From Halichoerus grypus (Eukaryota; Chordata; Mammalia; Carnivora; Phocidae), in contig NC_135717.1 of assembly GCF_964656455.1 (NCBI RefSeq), positions 151,765,793-151,829,792 on the forward strand: a DNA stretch of 64,000 bases. The letters are read 5' to 3'. The notes beneath the pieces were generated by a model. The model saw only the letters and a program-made list of their open reading frames with translations. It did not search any database and was not told the origin of the DNA. Both the position numbers and the translations under genes were made by a program. This document shows positions 38,791 through 48,649 of this stretch, piece by piece; within the stretch, counting starts at the first letter, position 1; each line of letters opens with the position of its first letter.

Positions 38791-39585
38791 ATAATTATTA
38801 TATTGGAATGTCAGGCAAGAAAAAGGGCAATTCTTGACCATATATTTTCTCTCCTCATTTTATTTTACACGCCTAGCTGGACCAGTTCCTTTTGCTTATA
38901 AAGTCCCCTTGTACCCATATTACAAATCAAACAGATGAGGGATGCCTTGAATAATTGAGAACTGCAGTTGTAATTTTTGAGGAAAATGGATTCCAAAATC
39001 CAGCCAAGAACAACAACAACCTGATCTGTGAAGCCTCACTTGCTACGGGGAATTTATAAGGAGAAAAATCAGGGAGTAAAACAAACCCAGTCAGATCTTT
39101 TTTCCAGAAAGTCATTTTAATAGTCCTCTCATCTCAGAGAAGCTGGACGGAATTTCATGACCTTAACAGATTTCGTTGTGGTAGAATTTAGGAATTAGGA
39201 GGTTTAGAGTGCTTTGAGTATTACCTGTGATACTAGAATAGTTCTCACAGTTAAGAAAATAAAAGTCTTGTAATCACTTTGATTCTGAAATGAGGCCCAA
39301 CCTACCGCCATGAGTCTGAGTTAAACCCACACATTTCATCGAATACAAATAATGACAGTGGACAAGCATCAGGATAAGGATCAGCCAGGAGTAAGAGTCC
39401 TGAGTGCCTCCTCCACTCTTAAGTACTCCTTGATATGACCAGAAGACGAGCCTGAGTTGGTTTTCTGTGTGTTCCTAGACATAAGTAACCGCATAGGCTG
39501 CAGAATTTTACTCCCTGTGTGGTATTAATAATTCAAGGAAGAAGCTTTCCTTTTAAAAGCTCCTGCTACATTTAAAAAAAAGGGG

Positions 39586-39780
39586 GTGGGGTGCCCAGGT
39601 GGCTCAGTCGCTTAAGCTTCCACCTTCAGTTCAGGTCATGATCCCAGGGTCCTGGTATCGAGTCCCGCATCAGGCTCCCTGCTCAGCGGGGGGAGTCTGC
39701 TTCTCCCTCTGTCTGCCGCTCCCCCTGCTTGTGCTCACGCTTTCTTTCTCTGTCAAATAGATAAATAAAATCTTTTTTTT
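39586..39780 (+). mobile_element. CAN SINE (SINEC)
   Basis: Head gtgcccaggtggctcagtcg, tail ataaataaaatctttttt. It forms an inverted pair with the next SINE, about 90 bases away. Confidence 0.92.
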
Positions 39781-39869
39781 TTTAAAAAAAAGGAACTGCT
39801 TTCCCGGTATCTCCTATAGTTTCTTTAAGAGACCAGCTAGGAAATGACAGAACAGACTGCTTCTTTTTC

Positions 39870-40073
39870 TTTTTTTTTTTTTTTTAAGATTTTATTTATT
39901 TATTTGAGAGAGAGAATGAGATAGAGAGAGAGAGCATGAGAGGGGGGAGGGTCAGAGGGCGAAGCAGGCTCCCTGCTGAGCAGGGAGCCTGATGGGGGAC
40001 TCGATCCTGGGACTCCAGGATCATGACCTGAGCCGAAGGCAGTCGCTTAACCAACTGAGCCACCCAGGCGCCC
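39870..40073 (-). mobile_element. CAN SINE (SINEC)
   Basis: Poly-T then aagattttatttattt, ending ccacccaggcgccc. Target duplication agactgcttctttttc at 39854-39869 and 40074-40089. Confidence 0.95.
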
Positions 40074-40584
40074 AGACTGCTTCTTTTTCAAGTGCACAAA
40101 CCACACCAACACTTCTGTTTGTTTCACATTTCACATAGTTTGGTAGAGGCTGAATTTTGAGTCAATTTTTTGGCCTGTTGTGAAGCGCTCAGATTTGGTA
40201 TTTTTGCTACATCTTAATTTGTTTATAACCCTTGTTTTGCTGTGATTTCACTTTAAATTCAAAAGTAACATTTTAAAAAGGAGTGGTGGAAGTCAAAGAA
40301 ACAATATTCTTTTCCATATTTTTATTGTCTATATTTTATATACATACTATCCACCTAACATGCTAGATTTCTTCTAGAAGTTGCCCATTTTCCATCAGGT
40401 AAGCCATAATTGCATTTCATCAAGCCCCACTTGTTGTTAGGTAAGGAAAAAAGGGTTTTCACATTTAAGTGGGCTCTATTTGGACATAGTAGTGAAGTCT
40501 TGATCTTGGAATCCGATTTTTTTTTTTTTTTTTTTTTGTAATCTACATAAACCTCCCACATTCATTAAAAACAAATACTCTAGG

Positions 40585-40769
40585 GCACCTGGTTGGCTCA
40601 GTTGGTTAAGCGACTGCCTACTGCTCAGGTCATGATCCTGGAGTCCCAGGATCAAGTTCCGCATCAGCCTCCCTGCTCAGCAGGGGGTCTGCTTCTCCCT
40701 CCGACCCTCCCCCTCCCATGCTCTCTCTCTCTTTCTCTCAAATAAATAAAATCTTTAAAAAAAAAAAAC
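40585..40769 (+). mobile_element. CAN SINE (SINEC)
   Basis: Head gcacctggttggctcagttgg, (TC)n, A tail. Target duplication caaatactctagg at 40572-40584 and 40770-40782. Ends 77 bp before the PLEKHG7 exon that carries the TGA. Confidence 0.94.
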
Positions 40770-40846
40770 CAAATACTCTAGGTTCTTGTACTGAGAAACT
40801 GTTTGGATTTCGTATTAAGTGATTTGTCTTTGTAATCTTTTTCTAG

Positions 40847-40944
40847 CGTTCAGGCTGAGAAATGCTTTCCTTGTACAACATGGAAACAGGTCTTGACAGC
40901 GTAGAGTAGCGTTCTTATTACAAGCCCGAACGGAAAACATCAAA
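40847..40944 (+). pseudogene. PLEKHG7: PLEKHG7 PH exon with in-frame TGA
   Basis: The acceptor tttttctag precedes a split codon, then FRLRNAFLVQHGNRS, then TGA at 40894-40896, then QRRVAFLLQARTENIK, phase 0 at a gtatct donor (40945). Length and frame match the human exon as I recall it; the stop replaces an arginine, as a CGA to TGA change would. Substitutions cluster around the stop. A SINE ends about 77 bp upstream. Confidence 0.85.
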
Positions 40945-41582
40945 GTATCTATTTCGGTTTTATAGGGTTTGATTCTTCAGGCTTGACATAAGGAAAAATC
41001 TCACTCCAACCCTCTTAAGTAATGGGAAATGGGAAATTTTGTGTATTTCCTTCCCTGGCTCTGGGAAGGGCAGAAGTTAAGAGAGGAAGGATGTAGACAT
41101 CTAGTCCATATCATGCTGAGAAATGTCAGGAGTTGACCATTTCCCTACACTCTCACAGCTGGCACAACCACCTTCATTTTCTCCTGGACCAGAAGCTCGA
41201 GTGCTGCCTCTGAGTTCTGCAGCTTATATAAAACAATGGGGGAAAGAACTGCTTTTGGATTGCATGATTGACTTTTAAGGGGTTCCAATCATTTTTCAAA
41301 GTATTGGTATGCAAATAATGTAATGTCAGCTTAAATGAGGGGCTGCTGGCAGTAATGAACCACCTTTGAAAATATGCCAGTGTTTAAAAAAAAGAAAATA
41401 TGCCAGTGTTGATACAGCTATGGAGGGGAAGAGCAGTTGCCTGACTCTGGTTTCTCTATCTTAGAAGTTTCCATTTTTGTCTTTCTCCAGGAAGGTTTAC
41501 ATCATAGCAGCAACATGGCCCAACAATTAATGCAAGTATTGCATTACTCTCAGTAACTCAATTTCCTGGGTCAGCTCCTCAG

Positions 41583-41731
41583 TCTGTTTTTCAAATTATG
41601 CCACTATTTCCATACGAAATGGAAATTCAAGAAATTGAACTTTCAAACTATTTATATTCTGTTTTTCAAATTACGCCACTTGTTAAGAACTATCTCCATA
41701 CAAAATGGAAATTCAAGAAATTGAAACTTTC
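41583..41731. repeat. Local tandem duplication, ~75-bp unit
   Basis: tctgtttttcaaatta(t/c)gccac and the block aaatggaaattcaagaaattga occur at 41583 and again at 41658, with about 10 extra bases in the second unit. Confidence 0.85.
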
Positions 41732-41987
41732 AATATTCTCGGTGCTCATTTTTCTAATTAGTCATCATTGACTATTATGGTTCCTTGATTACTCCTGTTT
41801 TCCCAACTTCCATACCATACTCATTTAATCCATTGCACTTTCATGGATGATTAGAGATACTTTATGATATTAGATTTTAGAAAGAAAATGGGAAATATGC
41901 AAATGTTTCATTAGTCTTCAGTTTTAAAGAGCAAGTCAGTAAGTAAAAGGAAAATATTAGTCCAAATATGTGAAAAATTGTCAACAT

Positions 41988-41988
41988 C

Positions 41989-42030
<42 letters not shown>

Positions 42031-42037
42031 TTTTTTT
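41988..42037. repeat. (TC)n(TA)n(T)n compound microsatellite
   Basis: About 11 TC, 10 TA and a T run, immediately before the acceptor of the last PLEKHG7 exon. Confidence 0.95.
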
Positions 42038-42042
42038 AACAG

Positions 42043-42150
42043 GAAACATGGATGGCACAAATAACAGCAGCGGTCTCTTGCTTCACCAAGAATCAGGAAA
42101 CCAAAAATATATCTTTATTTACATTGTCTGCAGAATCCTCTGAAATTTAG
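42043..42150 (+). pseudogene. PLEKHG7: PLEKHG7 terminal coding exon
   Basis: The acceptor tttttttaacag follows a (TC)n(TA)n(T)n tract. The exon reads ETWMAQITAAVSCFTKNQ, the end of the C-terminal PH helix (invariant W), then a short tail ending ESSEI and TAG at 42148-42150. Phase 0 matches the preceding exon. It is intact, including the natural stop. Confidence 0.9.
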
Positions 42151-42644
42151 GGAACTAAAACGAGTGGTGCATCTTTTTAGACATTAGGGATTGAGAGACT
42201 CTTTCATTCAAACTTTTGTTAACACTTAGTGATGAGCTAGAAGGAAATGTGTTTTTAAAGGAGGTCCAGAATTTGAGCCAAGAAAATTCTCACTATAGAG
42301 GAATAATGACTGCAACAAATTTGAACTCTGAGGAATTTTTTGGCAGGTATATACTGTTATCTAGACTACCTTATAATGTTTTGGTAGGACCTGCAAGAGG
42401 TGTAAGTGAAGAATGGTGCTCTTGTAATTTGTAAAGGGTGAAAGGTCAGATGAATGGAGTGTCAGGAGGAAAGCAATGTCCCCTGTTGTGCTCAGTATGA
42501 GTTCTAGCATCTCACTTTGGTATGTCGATAATGAAAACAGATTTCCTACATGGTTTGTAAACCAGTCTTACTGCTTTAGAGTCCTACCTCACATGCAATG
42601 ATAATTGTGATATACACTTTGCTCTTCTAACAGATTAAGTAATC

Positions 42645-42650
42645 AATAAA
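42645..42650 (+). promoter_or_regulatory. Candidate PLEKHG7 polyadenylation signal
   Basis: An AATAAA lies about 495 bases after the PLEKHG7 stop and is followed by T-rich sequence. Position and motif fit a 3' end, but use cannot be judged from sequence. Confidence 0.4.
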
Positions 42651-42917
42651 GTCTATATTTAATAGTTTTTAAATTCCTATTTGCCGACAGTTTGCTTATC
42701 TCAGGTATATTTCATAATACCCTAACTTAGAAGTAGAAAATCCTAGAGACTAAATTCCCTTAAGGAAAAAAAAAAGTATCTGTTCCAGTCACCAGTTAAC
42801 AGTTTTACAAGGGAGATTTTCATAGAAATAGTTAAGATTTAATAGAAATAGTCTTTCATTTTTTGAAGAATGATGAAGTTTGTCATAAAACCACTTTCTG
42901 GTTTTGAGTGCTATGTG

Positions 42918-42919
<2 letters not shown>

Positions 42920-42958
<39 letters not shown>
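42920..42958. repeat. (TG)n microsatellite
   Basis: About 19 uninterrupted GT units. Confidence 0.97.
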
Positions 42959-42960
<2 letters not shown>

Positions 42961-43859
42961 GCACAGTAAAGTTTATTTGGCAGGAAGGACCTGAAACGTC
43001 ACTGGAATTTTTACGAAGGAAGGCAGTTTGAATTATTATACTGTCATGGTAGAATATACTATCAACTGCATTTAAAAAACTAGTTCTTAATAGTCAGATT
43101 ATATCAAAAGGAAATCCACAAATTTTAATTTCAGGATTGGTAACTTTTGCAATTTCCAAAACGGAAGTATTAAATTTATCAATTTGGGCTTGAAGATAAG
43201 TTGGAGGATGGGATAGACAGGACGATGCTTAAGGAAGTCATGTGCAGCACAGTTAATTCTTTGAGGAAAACACAGATTTCACCATGTAAACCAGGCAGGA
43301 CAGACAAGTGCAGCATAAAGGCTCTTGTACAAGGGCCAAGTACTATTAGAATGGAGGGTCACAGTCTCTGTATAATAATCTCAGATATTTATCAAGAACA
43401 AGTAGAAATGAGAGGAAAATCTGGAAAACAATAACTACTGTTAATGTCTAAGAATAAACGAGGAAAAAAAGAAACGGGCAAAGAACAGGGACTAGACTTC
43501 AAGTGAGTTCCTAGAGATGGCACCCAGATGGGATTGAAAGCAATTATGTCCAGGAGAAGATAATACAGATTCATGCAAGAGAAGACTTAGGAAGAAATTT
43601 CTGGCCAAAAAATAATATACATAATTTTTAGAAAAAAATCAACATCCTTTTGCAGGAATTTTTAGATATAAGCCAAGCGAAGAGGAGGGCAATGGACTGG
43701 AACTAGGCAATCTCTCGGGATTCCTTTCTAAAGTCCCATGAGTCCAATAAGTATTTATATGTATAAAGAACTAATTTCACCCTTAAATCTCATTCAAGGG
43801 AGAGAAAGACTGAGTAAAGTAGCGTCAAGATGTAAAACAGCTTAAGAATACGCTATATA

Positions 43860-44294
43860 CAAAGAAATATTAGACACTCCTGGTCCATCACAGCACTATT
43901 CACAATAGCCAAGAAGTGGAAGAAACCTAATGTCCATCAAAGGATGAACAGATAAAGAAAATATGGTACATACATACAATGGAATACTGTTTCAACCTTT
44001 AGAAAGAAGATATTCTGCAATTTGCTATAATATAGATGAACCTTGGACATTATGCTAAGGGAAATAAGCCAGTCACAGAAAGACAAATTGTGTGATTCCA
44101 CTGACATGAGGTAATTGAAAGTAGTCAAATTCATAGAATCAGAGTAGAACAGTGGTTTCCAAGAGAGGGGGAAATGGGGAGTTACCAAGCAATGGCATAA
44201 AATTTCAGTTAAGTGAGATGAGGAGGCTTTAGAGGTCTGCTGTACTATACACTTAAAAAGCTGTTAAGCGTTCTTACCACAATAAAATTTAAAA
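43860..44294 (+). mobile_element. L1 3' fragment
   Basis: cagcactattcacaatagccaagaagtgg and ggtacatacatacaatggaatact are L1 ORF2-end sequence; the A-rich end is caataaaatttaaaaa. Target duplication aagaatacgctatata at 43844-43859 and 44295-44310. Confidence 0.92.
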
Positions 44295-44521
44295 AAGAAT
44301 ACGCTATATATTTAAACTGAAATTCTATAAAGCTCATAAAAGAACATATCTAATATATAATCTAGTAAGTCCTTAAGGATATTCACATTAAACCTTTCAG
44401 AAGCAAGCACACATTAGAGTAAAATGAAAAAACACTTCAGGAACTTTGGTTCCCAGGAAAAACACAGTAAAAAACGATGGCTTACTGAGCCGTCAGAAAA
44501 GTATCTTTAAATGCTCACCTG

Positions 44522-44721
44522 AGAAACAAACAGGGTTTTAGAGGGGAAGGGGGTGGGGGAATGGGTTAGCCCGGTGATGGGTATTAAGGAGGGCACGTAC
44601 TGCATGGAGCACTGGGTGTTATACGAAAACAATGGATCGTGGATCACCACAACAAAAACTAATGATGTATTGTATGGTGACTAACATAACATAATAAAAT
44701 TTTAAAAATAAATAAATAAAT
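44522..44721 (+). mobile_element. L1 3' end, carnivore type
   Basis: gggcacgtactgcatggagcactgggtg then taacataataaaatttt and an aaat-repeat tail. Target duplication aaatgctcacctg at 44509-44521 and 44722-44734. Confidence 0.93.
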
Positions 44722-44734
44722 AAATGCTCACCTG

Positions 44735-47700
44735 GGTACTAAACTTAGATAAACAATGAAAGAAGGAATTACTTCAATATTGTTTAATATTTCTTTGTAG
44801 TTGTTAATTTTCCACAATAATGAATGGAATGAAAAGGGAATGTCTTAAGCAAAATGGCTTTAGTAATTTCTCTTGATATTATGAACTTAATTACTATTCT
44901 AAGTTAAACATCAAAGCTTACCCCATCTACATCCAAGTAGAAAGTTCTAACATTCTGTAAATATATACAAAATGGTTACTATTTTGTACTTTTTTTAAAT
45001 AGGCAAAATAATTTACAGTCACAGAATACATCTACTAGAAAGAAATGGTTTTTTAATATCATCTTTAACAAATTAAAAAAAAAAACAAAAGCAACAATTC
45101 AGTAAGGATCCTTCCATTGTTCTTTATACAGATTTAAATGCTGTTGTGTAATTTATCAGTTACATTTATAATCAATAACCATCCACTCACTGAGTTTAGA
45201 AATTACAGTATTTACTGAGCTAAACTCTCTCACAAAATAAGGCACAACTACATGATCACAAGTAGTAAACACAATACAAATAATGAATCCAAAACCTAAA
45301 TGAGAAAATACTCATGCAAAAGTTTCTATAGAAACTATGAATATATGATCCAGTTCAAAGAAGTACAGAATGTCATATACATAACTGCATCATGTTACAA
45401 TAAATTCATTACTTCTACACGGAAAGAACTTAGCTATTTCCAATTCTTTTTTATACAATTTTACATAAATTTAGTAAGTTTATGCACAATATTCACATCT
45501 GCAACAATAACAAATTGATCATTAAAATTCAGGCAAAGGGCAATTAAGACACGATAATGTGTGGCACATTATAATTACAGAATACCATTCATCAAGTTCA
45601 TGTCTAGGAATACTAAATTGATGGCACATTTAAATCTTATGGATCAAATCATCCATGGTTTTATAGCCAAAGTGCATTAAAAAAAAATTGCTATAGTCAA
45701 ACAGGTCTTGAATATCAAAATATATGATAATCTGCTCTCCACTTAAAAGCTAAACATTTTTATGCAAATGCAAAGTTAAAAAAAAAGTGGCTTCCAAGTT
45801 CTCAAAACTATAAAATAATCTTAAAGCCTTTCTAAGACAGATGGGAAACTAACAAATTTGGCAGTTACTATTTAACATTACTGTGAGGAAACTATTAAAC
45901 TAGCTAATTCCACATTAAGAGGTAGTTGAACAAAATGTTATTTGTACACTGCATTGAGGTCTTTGTGTTTGTTTCCCTCTTTTTTCTTCAAAATGAACTA
46001 ATCCTATACCAGCAGCTTTGTCTTCTTCCCAGTAAAGGAAATCTGTAGGTATAGTTTACTGTACACTAACCCAGCAAGATTTGAATTCACATTTCTGTGC
46101 TGGGGTTTGGGATTTACTAACACATGATGCCAACAGACTTTGCATTAGAGCCAAGAGCTCAGACGTGCCAGTTACAATTCACTGACAAATAATACCAGCA
46201 AACACCTAAAATGTAGAGACAGTAAGAACTCAGAAGATGGCTTTTTAATTAAAAGAAAAAGAAAATCCTTTCTGTTTCCAAAACACCTTAAATTAGTGAG
46301 AGTTAATAAGCAAAAAAAAAAGTTTCATGTCTAATATGATTAGTATAGTAGCCTACGCTAAATTGTTCAGGATCTATGAAATGAGATCAGCTAGATGAAA
46401 ACTAGAAAATGACTCAAACACATATGATTTTATTTGTTGTCCTCCCCACAATTTTGGGGGAATCTGTGGGTGGGGGGACAAGACAGGAAAAAGCCTTCAG
46501 GGAACCCAATTAGGAAATGAAGTGAACAAATATTCGAATCTAGAATCCTCATGAAGTTTTATGATCTTTAAAAAAGAAAAAAAAAAATATGGTGCTATGA
46601 ATATCTATTTTTCCAACGTAGAAAGTTTCTAAGTTTCACACTAAGTTTCTTATGTGTTAAAGTATAGAATTAAGAGTATTTGAAGAGTATATGAAAACGC
46701 TTAAATAATTTTAGCTCAATTTATATTATCCAACTATTATTTTTAATAAAGAATCATTGTAGTTCTTCTTTATACAAGCTCAAGGATATATGTTTATCTA
46801 AATCGAGGGACTCAATCAGGGTCCTTAATAGCTACTGACAACAGGATTTACTTAAATGGGTTTTTTTTAAATAATTAAATGAATATACGACAATCTCTTT
46901 TATTCATAGATGTTACAGGTAAAGCATAAACATAACTTTATTTCAGCATGATATCTGAAAGCAAGTGTGTATGATAAACCATTGCAAATGAAATATTAAG
47001 TCCCATCCTTCCCTGCTACTATTACCAAATGATTACACTGCACAAATGGATAACCTTATATTTTTTTCTCTAGAAAGAATAAACCAATATTAATGACCTC
47101 TCTACAGATGTTTTCCAATTTGCCAAATTAATAAGACCATGATAAATTAAAGTTCAATTCCATTGTTCAGCAAACAAATAAGCTAACTTTTAATTATCCT
47201 TAATTAGCCATTCCATTTCAGTTCTGATTATAACTTTGGGATTCCCAAATACATTTGTTTTTGGCGGTATTCTCCTCTCCAGCTGTTACTTCAAAGTAAT
47301 TTCATATCAGTATTTTTGCGAAGTAAAAAGATTTACCAGCTGATATGGAACCCCAAATTCACAACTATTTTAAATTTAAGTCAAGTTCACAACTTTCAAA
47401 AATGTTTCCCTATTAGGTAAGAAGAAAATATAAAGTAGACTATTATTTAATGTCTCCTTACCGTTTGTATTTGTTTTCACAGATAAGACTAGAGCGATAT
47501 CAGTTACTGGCTTTAAGATGCAAAATAATAAAACAATAGTGAAGCTGAGCTATGCTTGGAAAGGGTAAGTCAAAAAAAGGGAAAAAATAGATCCATTAAA
47601 AAAGCAAACTCAGATTCCCAAAGATGCAGGAGAGACAATATGAGGGTATAATATAAAGGCTAATCTCAGAAAACTTCCCACTTGCAAGAAACTGAGACAA

Positions 47701-48526
47701 GAACCATTATACAATTTCTATTATTCATCCTCCATCTGGGGGTGAGGGTGAGAAGTTTTATAGAATTCTTAATTGAGAATATGTGAGAGTTTAAAAATGA
47801 GATAGAAAAAGACAAAGAAAAAGAAAAATTAACCCTAATCTTTAAAATACAACCCCAGGATAACCATAAAGTGAGCAAACTGATTTTACAGAGATTTTCA
47901 TAAAATCTACCCAAGAGAATTTAATCAATATTGTTAAAACAAAAATCATGTTCAAATTCATGGTTAATACACATTTCAACATAAACTGTATTTAGAACAC
48001 TTGAGCAGTAAATTTATAACATAACAATGCAATTGAGCTATGGACCTATATATAAGGAAAAAAAGTTTTATAGTTCTGTGCATGACTTCACGAAGAGTAT
48101 TTAATATAATTAATGTGCTATTGTGCAACATATATCACCCATGTACATTTTTGTATACTAAATTTGGGAGAAAGAAGTAAGCTATGGAAGTGTATTCATG
48201 TCATTTGTGAACAATGAAATAATATTTAAAAAAATACATTGCTATTTTCTGTCCAAAGTTTATTTACATTTCATTGGCTAATTCTAAACTTGGCATGAAA
48301 GCTGTTCCAGGGGTTAAATGGAAAAAAGTAATTAAAGATGAGCCCAAGTCTCACAAAAATAGAAGAGTTTTACTTGATATTGATAACATTCCAAAATATA
48401 TGAATTCTAATTTGGTCTAATATTGCAACCACTGTCCAAATCAAATAGTAGTCCAAGACCTCTATTAAGTGCATTTATTAAAAATCTAATGTTAGTGTAA
48501 TACTACTCCGACGTTGTGGTAACCCA
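44735..48526 (-). other. EEA1: Probable EEA1 3' UTR and downstream flank, repeat-poor
   Basis: The stretch after the EEA1 stop is AT-rich and shows no interspersed repeat I recognise until the L1 tail ending at 44734. Human EEA1 has a long 3' UTR, so most of this may be transcribed. The true 3' end was not fixed; an ATTAAA-type signal on the - strand at 45057-45052 is one candidate. Confidence 0.45.
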
Positions 48527-48649
48527 TTATCCTTGCAAGTCATTGAAACATGCATCACAGACACGAACAGGCTTCTTGGAAGAAGGAGTTAAGGCATTTT
48601 TGGCTGAACACTCAGCACAGAAGATATTTCCACACTGTCTGCAGTGATG
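48527..48649 (-). CDS. EEA1: EEA1 terminal coding exon: second half of FYVE finger
   Basis: After the acceptor ctcatttacag, 40 codons: HHCRQCGNIFCAECSAK through VRVCDACFNDLQG, then TAA at 48529-48527. It supplies the remaining three CxxC zinc pairs and the RVC motif. Confidence 0.97.
   Translation of the reverse strand, partial: HHCRQCGNIFCAECSAKNALTPSSKKPVRVCDACFNDLQG

Larger units (their letters stand above)
14153..42150 (+). pseudogene. PLEKHG7: PLEKHG7 locus (DH-PH RhoGEF-type gene), apparently inactivated
   Basis: Ten exon remnants on the + strand encode, in order, the Dbl-homology domain (14153-30026) and the pleckstrin-homology domain (30385-42150). The family are putative guanine exchange factors for Rho GTPases; little is known of PLEKHG7 itself. 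Key evidence is the DH signature around LTRYPLLLKNIW, the PH entry RHLLYEEKLTL, and the natural C-terminus SSEI followed by TAG. Identity also rests on the neighbour EEA1, which converges with PLEKHG7 in human. Splice phases of adjacent remnants fit one another once two single-base deletions are allowed. Lesions: a SINE inside the first exon, a missing donor at 19895, an unlocated DH exon between 19895 and 28197, two frameshifts near 36500 and 36613, and an in-frame TGA at 40894. N-terminal exons of the longer isoform were not recognised upstream. The comparison is with the human protein as I remember it, not with a search. Confidence 0.85.

Noticed and set aside
42216..42434. 72-codon + frame just after the PLEKHG7 stop
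   Set aside because: It lies in the probable 3' UTR and has no recognisable domain.
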